DNA from: Afipia sp. OHSU_II-C1
Lineage (GTDB): Bacteria > Pseudomonadota > Alphaproteobacteria > Rhizobiales > Xanthobacteraceae
NCBI RefSeq assembly: GCF_000497575.1
Contig: NZ_APJI01000017.1
Location: 1-50,581, forward strand
Reading direction: 5' to 3'
DNA length: 50,581 nt
The notes under the pieces were generated by a model. It searched no databases. It was not told the DNA's origin and saw only the letters and a list, made by a program, of their open reading frames with translations. This document shows positions 40,711 through 49,333 of this stretch, piece by piece. Made by a program: the position numbers and the translations under genes. Each line of letters starts with the position of its first letter. Position 1 is the stretch's first letter.

Positions 40711-41508
40711 ATGAGCGACAGTAGTCCAGAACGGCTCTTTCGCACTTTGTTTATCTCCGACGTCCATCTCGGAGCCCGCGGCTCGCAAGCCGACCGCCTT
40801 CTCGACTTTCTCCGCTGCCACGACGCCGATACCATCTATCTCGTCGGCGACATCATCGACGGCTGGGCGCTGAAGTCGAACTGGCACTGGCCGCAGTCCC
40901 ACAACGACTTCGTGCAGAAGATGCTGCGCAGGGTCCGCAAGGGCGCCAAGGTGATTTACATTCCAGGCAATCACGACGAGTTCTTGCGCTCGTATTACGG
41001 CACGCATTTCGGCGGCGTCGAGGTTGTCGAGACCGCGATTCATGAAGGCGCAGACGGCAAGAAGTATCTCGTCATTCACGGCGATATCTTTGATCTTGTC
41101 GTGCAGAACGCGCGCTGGCTCGCGCATCTCGGTGACCGTGCGTACGATTTTGCGATTCAGATGAACCGTCTGGTCAATGCGTTCCGCAAGCTGTTCGGCC
41201 GGCCTTACTGGTCGCTGTCGCAATGGGCCAAGCTGAAGGTGAAGAACGCCGTGAACTATATCGGCGCGTTCGAACAGACGCTGGCGGGCGAAGCCAAGCG
41301 TCACGGCGCGGACGGCGTGATCTGCGGGCACATTCATTATGCGACCATCCGCGATGAAAACGGCATCCGCTACATGAACTGCGGTGACTGGGTTGAGAGC
41401 TGCACGGCGCTGGTCGAGCACGACGATGGCCGTTTCGAAATTCTGACCTGGACCGACCCGGTGCGCCGGCCGCAGTCCGCACCTCGTGTGACGGCACAGG
41501 CCGCTTGA
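40711..41508 (+). CDS. LpxH-like metallophosphoesterase
   Basis: A calcineurin-like phosphoesterase of 265 residues. All metal-binding motifs are present: LFISDVHLGARG, YLVGDIIDGW, IPGNHDEFLR, VIHGDIFD and ICGHIHYA. This pattern resembles the UDP-2,3-diacylglucosamine hydrolase group (LpxH/LpxH2-like), but alphaproteobacteria commonly use LpxI for that lipid A step, so the substrate may be another phospholipid or lipid intermediate. ATG 40711 has GGAAAG upstream and is preferred over ATG 40696. The stop overlaps the start of the glycosyltransferase (TGATG), showing coupling. Confidence 0.82.
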   Translation: MSDSSPERLFRTLFISDVHLGARGSQADRLLDFLRCHDADTIYLVGDIIDGWALKSNWHWPQSHNDFVQKMLRRVRKGAKVIYIPGNHDEFLRSYYGTHFGGVEVVETAIHEGADGKKYLVIHGDIFDLVVQNARWLAHLGDRAYDFAIQMNRLVNAFRKLFGRPYWSLSQWAKLKVKNAVNYIGAFEQTLAGEAKRHGADGVICGHIHYATIRDENGIRYMNCGDWVESCTALVEHDDGRFEILTWTDPVRRPQSAPRVTAQAA

Positions 41509-42581
41509 TGCGTATCCTGATCGCGACCGACGCGTGGCACCCGCAAGTGAACGGCGTGGTGCGGACGCTTACCAAGATGGCGGAAGCGGCGTCGTCGATG
41601 GGCGTCGATGTTGAGTTTCTCACGCCGCAATCATTCCGCACGATCTCGCTGCCGAGTTACGCCGATATTCATCTGGCACTGCCGCGGCCGGGCAAGATCG
41701 CGCGAATTATCGAAGAGGCGCAGCCCGACTACATTCATATCGCGACCGAAGGACCGATCGGGATATTGGTGCGGCGTTATTGCCAGAAGAACAGGGTGCC
41801 GTTCACCACCAGCTTTCACACCCGCTTTCCCGAATATGTCTCGGCACGTTTTCCGATCCCGGAATCATGGGTCTGGGCAGCGCTGCGCTATTTCCACGGC
41901 ACCAGCGATGCGGTGATGGCGGCGACGCCCGCGCTTGCGGAAGAATTGCGCGGGCGCGGCTTCCGTAACGTCGTGCTGTGGTCGCGTGGTGTCGATGCCG
42001 AGCTGTTCCGGCCACGCGATTTCGATCTCGCCCTGCCGCGTCCGATCTTCCTGTCGGTGGGCCGCGTCGCGGTCGAGAAAAATCTCGAAGCGTTTCTGGA
42101 TCTCGATCTGCCCGGCACCAAGGTCGTGGTCGGCGACGGTCCCGCCAAGGCCGAGCTTGAGCGCAAATACCCTGACGCGGTGTTCCTCGGCACGATGCAG
42201 GGTGAAGCGCTTGCCGAGACCTATTCCGCCGCTGATGTGTTCGTGTTTCCGAGCAAGACCGACACCTTCGGTCTGGTCCTGCTCGAAGCGCTCGCCAGCG
42301 GTGTGCCTGTTGCGGCGCTGCCGGTGTCCGGCCCGCTCGATGTGATCGGCGACGCGCCGGTCGGTGTGCTGAACAACGACCTGCGCGCGGCGTGCCTGGC
42401 TGCGCTGGAGATCCCTCGCGAAGCCTGCCGGGAGTTCGCCGCGTCCCGAAGCTGGGGCGCATGCGCCCAGGCCTTCATCGATAACGTGACGCGTGAGCGT
42501 CCGCCCCAGGTCAAGCGCCGCTGGCGCCGCCGTCTCGCCCGCCGGCTCCGGCTGACATCGGAATCCGTGCCAACCGCCTGA
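41508..42581 (+). CDS. glycosyltransferase family 4 paired with the phosphoesterase
   Basis: A 357-residue GT-B glycosyltransferase. MRILIATDAWHPQVNGVVRTL is the opening typical of lipid-directed GT4 enzymes (MgtA/SqdX/PimB-like). HIATEGPIGILVRRYCQ and FTTSFHTRFPEYVSARFPIPE follow. The donor domain has FLSVGRVAVEKNLEAFLDL and the catalytic segment SKTDTFGLVLLEALASGVPVAALPVSGPLDVIG. A basic tail (KRRWRRRLARRLRL) may bind the membrane. Coupling with a lipid-type phosphoesterase and nearby pmtA suggests glycolipid synthesis. ATG 41508 is chosen over the TTG at 41505. Confidence 0.83.
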   Translation: MRILIATDAWHPQVNGVVRTLTKMAEAASSMGVDVEFLTPQSFRTISLPSYADIHLALPRPGKIARIIEEAQPDYIHIATEGPIGILVRRYCQKNRVPFTTSFHTRFPEYVSARFPIPESWVWAALRYFHGTSDAVMAATPALAEELRGRGFRNVVLWSRGVDAELFRPRDFDLALPRPIFLSVGRVAVEKNLEAFLDLDLPGTKVVVGDGPAKAELERKYPDAVFLGTMQGEALAETYSAADVFVFPSKTDTFGLVLLEALASGVPVAALPVSGPLDVIGDAPVGVLNNDLRAACLAALEIPREACREFAASRSWGACAQAFIDNVTRERPPQVKRRWRRRLARRLRLTSESVPTA

Positions 42582-42651
42582 TCGCGAGGTGCCGCGATTC
42601 TTCGTGTCTGATTCTTCTGTGTTGATCGGGAGCGAGACGCACGTTCCTCTT

Positions 42652-42760
42652 CACCTCTCCCATGGGGAGAGGTCGGATCGCTTGAGCGATCCGGGTGAGG
42701 GGGTACGCTCTCTCGATAGATTCTACGCCCTCACCCCAACCCTCTCCCCACGGGAGAGGG
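42652..42760. repeat. paired CT-rich palindromic element
   Basis: The same family as the 39.7-kb element. The left hairpin has ACCTCTCCC and GGGAGAGGT arms near 42653-42673. A second perfect hairpin, CGGATCGC (42674-42681) and GCGATCCG (42686-42693), loops TTGA. The right hairpin is CCCTCTCCC (42740-42748) with GGGAGAGGG (42752-42760). GGTGAGGGGG and CCCTCACCCC link the halves. It fills the gap between the glycosyltransferase and the threonine ammonia-lyase, which otherwise holds nothing notable. Confidence 0.8.
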
Positions 42761-42860
42761 GGCCGACCGCGTCCGGTGCTGCATCGAGACAAATAATGTA
42801 GTTCAGACGGTCGAGCGCCGACGATCTTGCCCATATGCATCAGCGCGCTATACATGCGCC

Positions 42861-43841
42861 ATGACCGAACTTGCTCTCCCCACCAATGCAGATGTCGAAG
42901 CCGCCGCGCGCGTTCTCGCGCCCGTCGCCGTCCGAACCCGCCTCATCTCGTCGCCCGCGCTCGATGCACTGACCGGCGGACGCATCTTCCTGAAGCCGGA
43001 GGTGTTGCAGCGAACGGGATCTTTCAAGTTTCGCGGCGCCTTCAACAAATTGTCCTCCATTCCTGAGGCCGCGCGCAAAGCCGGTGTCGTTGCGTTCTCA
43101 TCCGGCAATCATGCTCAGGGCGTCGCGGCTGCGGCGCAGATTCTCGGCATGCCGGCAGCGATCGTGATGCCGTCCGATGCTCCAGTGTCCAAGATCGAGC
43201 GGACTAAGAGCTACGGCGCTGAGGTCATTCCCTATGACCGCGACAAGGAAGACCGCGATGCCATCGCTCGCGATCTCGCGAGCAAGCGCGGCGCGACTGT
43301 CGTTCCCCCTTATGACGATCCGTGGGTGATCGCGGGGCAGGGCACCGTGGGCCGCGAGATTGCGGAGGATTTGTCGGCGCTTGGTGTCGCGCCGGACATC
43401 GTCTCGGCTCCGGCCTCCGGCGGCGGCCTGATGGCCGGTATTGCGCTGGCAACCAAAGCGAAGTTTCCCGATGCGGGGCTGGTCACTGTCGAACCTCATG
43501 GCTTTGACGATCACGCGCGTTCGTTCGCGGCCGGGCATCGCGAGCCGCACCGCGCTGTGGGCCGCACCATCTGCGACGCGCTGATGGCTTCCATTCCCGG
43601 CGAGATCACTTTCGCCGTCAATCAGAAGCTCGGCGCGCAGGGCGTGACGGTGACGGATGACGAAGTCGCGAAGGCCGTTGGATTTGCCTTTCGCGAACTG
43701 AAACTCGTTGTCGAGCCGGGCGGCGCGGTCGCGCTGGCGGCGCTTCTTGCGGGATACCTCAACGCCAAAGGCAAGACCGTTGCCATCGTCCTGTCCGGCG
43801 GCAATGTCGATGCGGATCTCTACGCGAAGTTGATTCAATAG
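42861..43841 (+). CDS. threonine ammonia-lyase (dehydratase), catabolic type
   Basis: A fold-type II PLP enzyme of 326 residues lacking the C-terminal ACT regulatory domains of biosynthetic IlvA, so of the TdcB/serine-threonine dehydratase kind. The PLP lysine is K56 in RTGSFKFRGAFNKL. SSGNHAQGVAAAAQILG binds the substrate carboxylate, and APASGGGLMAGIALA is the phosphate-binding glycine loop. LKLVVEPGGAVALAALLAG and VLSGGNVD are typical C-terminal blocks. Related enzymes may act on serine or hydroxyaspartate, so substrate is not certain. Confidence 0.86.
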   Translation: MTELALPTNADVEAAARVLAPVAVRTRLISSPALDALTGGRIFLKPEVLQRTGSFKFRGAFNKLSSIPEAARKAGVVAFSSGNHAQGVAAAAQILGMPAAIVMPSDAPVSKIERTKSYGAEVIPYDRDKEDRDAIARDLASKRGATVVPPYDDPWVIAGQGTVGREIAEDLSALGVAPDIVSAPASGGGLMAGIALATKAKFPDAGLVTVEPHGFDDHARSFAAGHREPHRAVGRTICDALMASIPGEITFAVNQKLGAQGVTVTDDEVAKAVGFAFRELKLVVEPGGAVALAALLAGYLNAKGKTVAIVLSGGNVDADLYAKLIQ

Positions 43842-43857
43842 GCGTCACAATTCGGCC

Positions 43858-43881
43858 CTTTGCCTGCCTTTTGCGGCAAAG
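43858..43881. terminator. possible shared terminator hairpin
   Basis: CTTTGCC (43858-43864) pairs with GGCAAAG (43875-43881) in the 58-bp gap between converging genes. Direct repeats GTCACAA lie on both sides. A T-run follows neither arm, so the terminator call is tentative. Confidence 0.3.
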
Positions 43882-43899
43882 ACCGTCACAACTTCGCCT

Positions 43900-44928
43900 T
43901 TAGCTGAAGAACGCGATTCTTTCGGCCTGGCTCATCCGCCGGATCGGCGCCAGCGGATCGCTGCGCGGCGTCGCGGGCCTGGCGATAATCCCGCTGGCGA
44001 TCAGGCTCTCACCAAGCGATGCCGGGGCGGTCATCGCGCTCTCGGGCACAATCTCCGGAGTCGGCTCGGGCGCTTCCGGCAGGATTTCCAACTGTATGGC
44101 CATCGTCGGCTCGGAAGCCTCCTCCGCCGGACTTACCAGTTCTACCGGCAGGCTTTCTTCCACCAGCTGCACCGCTTCTGTCGCCATCTCCGGAGACGAA
44201 GCCTCAGACACGGCCGCTACGTCGAACAATTCCTCATCGGCAGCGGCAATCTGCACCTCATCGGAGGCCTCGATAGGGGCCGTATCGGCGACGTGGAGTG
44301 CCGCACCGGATTCAGCCTCGCTCTGCGGCTCGATAGTGGAGGGGGCAATGGCCTCCATCTCGCGCACAGCCTGATCGAAGGCTTGCAACACGCCGTCCCG
44401 AATGCCGCCCGCGGCAACGTGATCGCAGGCAGTGTTGATCGCATCGACCTGCGACTCCAGCAGAAAGCAGATCCGCCCGTCCGCGCCGGACTCGCGCAGC
44501 CCCCAGGCGATCTCGCGGATCACCCGCGCGCACTTCCGCGACGGTGCCAGCGATTCCTCGAACGCCGCGCCCGACAGGGCAGCGGAAACGCTCTCGCGAG
44601 CGGCGGCCACGATGGCTTTGACTGCGGCCATGGCCTCAGGCAACTCGCTTGAAGGCGGCTCGACCGGCGGGGTTTCGATCAGCGGGGTTTCGACAATGGC
44701 CTGCTGCCGCTGTTCCTCTTTCTGGGCGGCAAGCGAGCTTTCGATGCGGGCGACGGCCTCAAGCACCATCGCGGTGTCGGCGTTTCGGTTGCGCCGCGTG
44801 TATTCGTCGAGAAACCAGCGGCCCCGCGCGGTCTCCAGAAACGCCTCGCGGATAGCCTCGAAGTCCGCGTCCGTCGGAGACGCGGCGCGGGCTGAGATCG
44901 GCGACAGGGCGAAGGCTTCGTTGGCCAT
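43900..44928 (-). CDS. acidic protein of unknown function
   Basis: A 342-residue minus-strand protein. I do not recognise a named domain. Residues 17-60 (DADFEAIREAFLETARGRWFLDEYTRRNRNADTAMVL) form a helical segment that I believe is conserved in alphaproteobacteria. A helical central part follows (SRKCARVIREIAWGLRESGADGRICFLLESQVDAINTACDHVAAGG). The C-terminal 140 residues are rich in Glu, Pro, Ala and Ser and probably disordered, ending in a short conserved patch, DPLAPIRRMSQAERIAFFS. No signal peptide or membrane helix is seen. ATG 44928 is preferred over 45006 because conservation begins there. It diverges from the MFS gene. Confidence 0.75.
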   Translation of the reverse strand: MANEAFALSPISARAASPTDADFEAIREAFLETARGRWFLDEYTRRNRNADTAMVLEAVARIESSLAAQKEEQRQQAIVETPLIETPPVEPPSSELPEAMAAVKAIVAAARESVSAALSGAAFEESLAPSRKCARVIREIAWGLRESGADGRICFLLESQVDAINTACDHVAAGGIRDGVLQAFDQAVREMEAIAPSTIEPQSEAESGAALHVADTAPIEASDEVQIAAADEELFDVAAVSEASSPEMATEAVQLVEESLPVELVSPAEEASEPTMAIQLEILPEAPEPTPEIVPESAMTAPASLGESLIASGIIARPATPRSDPLAPIRRMSQAERIAFFS

Positions 44929-44992
44929 GAAAACCCGTGAGACAGAAACCTGTAGAACAGAAACGCGATGACGCGATCCACACGCAAAAGCG

Positions 44993-46252
44993 ATGTCCAG
45001 ATACACCGAACACGCGCTAGATAACGATCACCACGAACCGCAGCGAATCGCAATTCCCTTGCTCACCAGCGAATCACAAAAGCACCCGGCCGGGCAATCC
45101 ATCGCCCGCCGATTTGCCATGCGGATCAGCCTGTTTTATGCCTCGACTTTCGGCATCATCGGCGTCCACCTGCCGTTCTTCCCGGTCTGGCTGAAGGCGA
45201 TCGGCGTCGATGTGTCCTGGATCGGATTCATCACTGCCGCGCCGTCGCTCTCTCGTTTCACCGTCTTGCCGTTCGTCACGGCGACGGCCGAGCGTCGCCA
45301 GATCCTGCGCGGCACCATGATCGCGCTCGCGTTCATCACGGCCGTTGGCTTCGCCGTGCTGGGGCTGCTTCGCGATCCGCTCACCATCCTGATCGTGTAT
45401 GTCGTGATCGCCTGCCTCTGGACGCCGCTCAGTCCGCTGACGGACGGTTACGCGCTGAAGGGCGTCACACGTCACGGGCTCGACTACGCGCAGATGCGGT
45501 TGTGGGGGTCTGCGTCATTCGTGGTGTTCGCGATGATTGCGGGCGTTCTGTTCAAAGTGATCGATCCGCAGAATCTGATCTGGATCATCGTTGCGGTTGC
45601 GGTTCTCAGTGCCGTTGTTGGTCTCGGCATTGTCCCGCTGGATGCGCCGCCGGCCGGTACCGCACCGCAGGGGCGAGCGAGCGGCCTTTTACGGAAGCCG
45701 CTGTTCCTCGCCATCATTGGTGCCTCGGCGCTGATCCAGGGCAGCCACGCCGCCTATTACGCGTTTTCCTCGATCACCTGGCAGAATGCCGGATTTGGCG
45801 GATTCGCCATCGCGGCGCTGTGGTCGCTCGGGGTGGTCGCTGAGATCGTGGTGTTCGCGATTTCGCCGCGTCTCGCGTTATCGCCAACGGTCATGGTCCT
45901 GATCGGTGCCGTCAGCGCGGTGGTGCGCTGGGCTATCACCGCGCAGGAGCCGCGGATCGAGTTGCTCACGGCGATGCAGGTGATGCATGGGCTGACCTTC
46001 GGGATCACGCAGGTCGGCACCGTCGCCTTGATGGTTCGCAACGTGCCGCATCACATGCTCGCAAGCGCGCAGGGCTATATGGTCGCCTCGCAGGGGGCCG
46101 TGACCAGCCTGACCATGATGCTGTCCGGTTTGATCTATGCGCGGGTCGGCGAGGGCGTCTATTACGCCATGGCCGTGATGGCGTTCGCCGGTGGGCTCAT
46201 TATGGTCGCCGCACGCCAGCGGCTCGATGCGCACCACGCGATGACGGACTAA
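44993..46252 (+). CDS. MFS transporter, HcaT/nucleoside-symporter-like
   Basis: A 419-residue transporter with about twelve hydrophobic helices. The first is preceded by RRFAMRISLFYASTFGIIGVHLPFFPVWLKAIGVDVSWIG, typical of the MFS_1-like/HcaT branch. PLTDGYALKGVTRHGLDYAQMRLWGSASFVVFA is the conserved central loop. The first 40 residues from ATG 44993 are polar and poorly supported, so the true start may be nearer the first helix, though before 45119. The substrate is unknown. The stop overlaps the end of the converging epimerase gene by four bases. Confidence 0.8.
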   Translation: MSRYTEHALDNDHHEPQRIAIPLLTSESQKHPAGQSIARRFAMRISLFYASTFGIIGVHLPFFPVWLKAIGVDVSWIGFITAAPSLSRFTVLPFVTATAERRQILRGTMIALAFITAVGFAVLGLLRDPLTILIVYVVIACLWTPLSPLTDGYALKGVTRHGLDYAQMRLWGSASFVVFAMIAGVLFKVIDPQNLIWIIVAVAVLSAVVGLGIVPLDAPPAGTAPQGRASGLLRKPLFLAIIGASALIQGSHAAYYAFSSITWQNAGFGGFAIAALWSLGVVAEIVVFAISPRLALSPTVMVLIGAVSAVVRWAITAQEPRIELLTAMQVMHGLTFGITQVGTVALMVRNVPHHMLASAQGYMVASQGAVTSLTMMLSGLIYARVGEGVYYAMAVMAFAGGLIMVAARQRLDAHHAMTD

Positions 46253-47253
46253 CCCCAGAGTTCGGCACCGGGCGGATAGACCGTGCTGCCGTCATAGCGC
46301 AGACCGTTGTCGCGGTCCCTCGCCAGCAGCAATGGTCCGTCGAGATCGACCACGCGTGCGCCCTGCGCGATCATCAGCGCAGGGGCCATCGCCAGCGACG
46401 TCGCGACCATGCAGCCGACCATCAGGTCGAATCCCAACGCCTTTGCGGCTTCGGCCATGGCCAGCGCCTCGGTCAGGCCGCCGGTCTTGTCGAGCTTGAT
46501 GTTGATGGCGTCGTAGCGCTCCCTCAGGCCCTCCAGCGACGCGCGGTCGTGCACGCTTTCATCGGCGCAGACGGAGACGGGCCGCTTGATCCTGGCCAGC
46601 GCCTGATCATTTCCTGCGGGCAGGGGTTGCTCGATCATGGTCACCCCGGCATCAGCGCAGGCGGCCAGATGCCGTGCCAGGTTACCGTCGGTCCAGGCTT
46701 CGTTGGCATCGACGATCAATTCGGCTTCAGGTGCAGCCTTGCGAACAGCGGCGATCCGGGCCTCGTCGCCGTCGCCCCCGAGCTTGATCTTGAGCAGCGG
46801 GCGATGGGCCGCCTTCGCGGTGGCTTCCGCCATGGTTTCCGGCGAGCCCAGCGAGATCGTATAGGCCGTGGTCAGCGGGCGCGGCGCGGGACGGCCGAGA
46901 AGGTCCCAGATGCGCTTTTCCGCCACCCTGGCCTCAAGGTCCCACAGGGCGCAGTCGAGCGCGTTGCGGGCGGCGCCTGCCCGCATCTGCGCCTGCAGCA
47001 TCTGCCGATCCAGCCCGCCGCCGAGCGCGTCCTGCATGGTCTGGATGGCTGCGAGCGTTCCCTCCGGCGTTTCGCCATAACGGGCATAGGGAACACACTC
47101 GCCGCGCCCGACAATGGCCTTACCGTCACGGCTTTGGCGACTTACCTCGGCCACAATCACAACGGCTTCTGTCTTGGCGCCGCGGCTGATGGTGAAGCCA
47201 CCGGCAATGGGCCAGCGCTCGATCCGGGCGGCGAGTGTCAGCGATGGCATCAT
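46249..47253 (-). CDS. dipeptide epimerase (L-Ala-D/L-Glu epimerase-like), enolase superfamily
   Basis: A muconate-lactonising-subgroup enolase of 334 residues on the minus strand. The KxK motif is K155-I-K157 in PLLKIKLGG. Metal ligands are D182 (LIVDANEAW), E208 (TMIEQPLP) and D231 (CADES). The second acid-base lysine lies in NIKLDKTGG near residue 253. YTISLGSPETMAEA and the N-terminal ARYGETPEGTLAAI support the dipeptide epimerase group, which acts on peptidoglycan-derived L-Ala-D-Glu. ATG 47253 is chosen; a second ATG is the next codon. No peptidase partner is beside it. Confidence 0.85.
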   Translation of the reverse strand: MMPSLTLAARIERWPIAGGFTISRGAKTEAVVIVAEVSRQSRDGKAIVGRGECVPYARYGETPEGTLAAIQTMQDALGGGLDRQMLQAQMRAGAARNALDCALWDLEARVAEKRIWDLLGRPAPRPLTTAYTISLGSPETMAEATAKAAHRPLLKIKLGGDGDEARIAAVRKAAPEAELIVDANEAWTDGNLARHLAACADAGVTMIEQPLPAGNDQALARIKRPVSVCADESVHDRASLEGLRERYDAINIKLDKTGGLTEALAMAEAAKALGFDLMVGCMVATSLAMAPALMIAQGARVVDLDGPLLLARDRDNGLRYDGSTVYPPGAELWG

Positions 47254-47390
47254 TTGTGAAATCGATTTTCGTGAGGATGGGCTTGCCTGAATATGGCAAT
47301 TATGGCTCTTAGTCACATCCCCGTACAGTTTCTTGGCATCGTGATAGGTTGCGTCGTCAGCCGGGCACGGAATCGGCGCAGGAGTTGGGC

Positions 47391-48524
47391 TTGAACGGCA
47401 ATCCGACATTGGAGCAGGTGACCGTCGGCGCAGGCCTTGCACTGCGCGCGGCCGGCCAATGGACCGTCCATTACGCCCCCGATCTCGAAAAGATCGTCGA
47501 GGACACCGAGAAGCGGAATGGCGGCTCCGCCAATATCGTCATCGATGTGTCGGAAGTCTCCAGCCTGGATACTTTCGGGGCCTGGCTGATCGAGCGGATG
47601 CGCCGCAGCCTCACGCACGGTGGTGTCGAACCCAGAGTGGCCGGCCTGTCCGACAACTACGCCAGCCTTGTGAACGAGGTGCGTCAGGTCAAAACCGGCG
47701 TTGTGCACCAGCGCCGCCGGCAAACCATCGTCGGCATGCTGGAAGGCGTCGGCCGCAGCGTGGTCGAGGTCGGCGGCACGCTGGTCGGCCTGATCGGCAT
47801 GCTGGGGGCGATCCTCAATGCGCTGTTCCGGGTGATCCGGCATCCGACCAGCTTCCGCTTCACCTCGATGATCCACCACCTCGAACAGGTGTGCTGGCGC
47901 GCGGTCCCGATCGTTGTCCTGATCACCTTCCTGATTGGCTGCATCATCGCCCAGCAGGGCATCTTCCACTTCCGCAAGTTCGGCGCCGATGTGTTCGTGG
48001 TCGACATGCTTGGCGTGCTGGTGCTGCGTGAACTCGGCGTGCTGCTTGTGGCGATCATGGTCGCCGGCCGTTCGGGCAGCGCCTACACCGCAGAACTCGG
48101 CTCGATGCGGATGCGCGAGGAAGTCGATGCGCTGCGCACCATGGGCTTTGACCCGACCGAGGTGCTGATCCTGCCGCGCATCGTCGCGCTGATCATCGCC
48201 ATGCCCATTCTCGCATTCCTTGGCGCAATGGCGGCGCTGTATGGCGGCGGACTTGTCGCCTGGGGTTACGGCGGCGTGCAGCCGGATGCGTTTTTGTCGC
48301 GGCTGAAGGAAGCCATTTCGATCAACCATTTCACGGTGGGCATGGTGAAGGCGCCGTTCATGGCGCTGGTGATCGGCATCGTCGCCTGTGTCGAGGGCGC
48401 CGCGGTGAAGGGCAGTGCGGAGTCGCTCGGCCAGCACACCACGGCCTCGGTGGTGAAATCGATTTTCTTCGTCATCGTCATGGATGGCCTGTTCGCAATC
48501 TTCTTCGCGACGATCAATATTTAG
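47391..48524 (+). CDS. mlaE: MlaE-type phospholipid ABC permease with N-terminal STAS domain
   Basis: A 377-residue permease. Residues 1-100 form a STAS-like domain (GNPTLEQVTVGAGLALRAAGQWTVHYA, NIVIDVSEVSSLDTFGAWLIERMRRSL), taking the place of a separate MlaB. The rest is the MlaE membrane domain: VCWRAVPIVVLITFLIGCIIAQQGIFHFRKFGA, LRELGVLLVAIMVAGRSGSAYTAELGSMRMREEVDALRTMGFDPTEVL and KAPFMALVIGIVACVEGAAVKGSAESLGQHTT. The start is the TTG at 47391, 6 bp after GGAG; a TTG at 47349 is possible. mlaF follows 9 bp later. Confidence 0.9.
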   Translation: MNGNPTLEQVTVGAGLALRAAGQWTVHYAPDLEKIVEDTEKRNGGSANIVIDVSEVSSLDTFGAWLIERMRRSLTHGGVEPRVAGLSDNYASLVNEVRQVKTGVVHQRRRQTIVGMLEGVGRSVVEVGGTLVGLIGMLGAILNALFRVIRHPTSFRFTSMIHHLEQVCWRAVPIVVLITFLIGCIIAQQGIFHFRKFGADVFVVDMLGVLVLRELGVLLVAIMVAGRSGSAYTAELGSMRMREEVDALRTMGFDPTEVLILPRIVALIIAMPILAFLGAMAALYGGGLVAWGYGGVQPDAFLSRLKEAISINHFTVGMVKAPFMALVIGIVACVEGAAVKGSAESLGQHTTASVVKSIFFVIVMDGLFAIFFATINI

Positions 48525-48533
48525 GACCGGTTG

Positions 48534-49304
48534 ATGGCGGAGAACTTCGACGATCACATCATCAGGGTGCGTGACCTCACGGTGAAGCTGAACGAGAACC
48601 TCATTCTCGATCATCTCGACCTCGATGTCCGGCGCGGCGAAATCCTCGGCTTTGTCGGCGCGTCGGGCGCGGGCAAATCGGTACTGACCCGCACGATCAT
48701 CGGCCTGATCCCCAAGCTGGCCGGCAATATCGAAGTGTTCGGTGTCGACATGGGCAAGGCCAGCGAGGATCAGCGCCGCGCGGTCGAGCGCCGCTGGGGT
48801 GTGCTGTTCCAGCATGGCGCGCTGTTCTCGTCGCTGAACGTGCGGCAGAACATCCAGTTTCCGGTGCGCGAGTTCATGAACGTGTCCGAGCGGCTGCTCG
48901 ATGAAATCGCCATCGCCAAGCTCGCCATGGTCGGCCTCAAGCCTGAAGTCGCCGACCGGTTCCCGTCGGAACTGTCCGGCGGCATGATCAAGCGCGTGGC
49001 GCTCGCCCGCGCGCTGGCGCTCGACCCCGAGATTGTGTTCCTCGACGAGCCGACCTCCGGTCTCGATCCGATCAGCGCCGGCGATTTCGATCAGCTTGTG
49101 ATGACGCTGCAGCGCACTTTGGGACTGACCGTTTTTATGGTAACCCATGATCTCGACAGCCTTAAAACGGCCTGCAACCGGATTGCAGTGTTGGGGGATC
49201 GTAAGGTTCTCTTGGTAGGCACAATGGACGACATGCTGGCCTCGCAGCATCCTTGGCTGCGGGCCTATTTTCATGGCAAGCGCGCCCGTGCTGTCGTCGC
49301 GTAA
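48534..49304 (+). CDS. mlaF: MlaF-type ABC ATPase
   Basis: A 256-residue ABC ATPase that powers the MlaE permease. Walker A is G42-ASGAGK-S49, the Q-loop is in LFQHGALFSSLNVRQNI, the signature is ELSGGMIKRVALARAL, Walker B is EIVFLDEPTSGLDP, and the switch histidine is in FMVTHDLDS. FPVREFM and LFSSL match MlaF rather than general importers. AGGA is placed before ATG 48534; a TTG one codon earlier is an alternative. It lies between mlaE and mlaD in the usual order. Confidence 0.93.
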   Translation: MAENFDDHIIRVRDLTVKLNENLILDHLDLDVRRGEILGFVGASGAGKSVLTRTIIGLIPKLAGNIEVFGVDMGKASEDQRRAVERRWGVLFQHGALFSSLNVRQNIQFPVREFMNVSERLLDEIAIAKLAMVGLKPEVADRFPSELSGGMIKRVALARALALDPEIVFLDEPTSGLDPISAGDFDQLVMTLQRTLGLTVFMVTHDLDSLKTACNRIAVLGDRKVLLVGTMDDMLASQHPWLRAYFHGKRARAVVA

Positions 49305-49333
49305 GTACGTATTGCGTATTTGGAGTTAAGTTG

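Noticed and set aside
38775..42760. CRISPR array
   Set aside because: The repeats are hairpin pairs at irregular kilobase spacing between genes. There are no regular spacers and no cas genes.
47313..49274. 653-codon open frame on the minus strand opposite mlaE-mlaF
   Set aside because: It mirrors two clear genes on the other strand, its product is an improbable His/Asp/Arg-rich sequence, and it has no recognisable domain or ribosome-binding site. High-GC codon bias produces such shadows.
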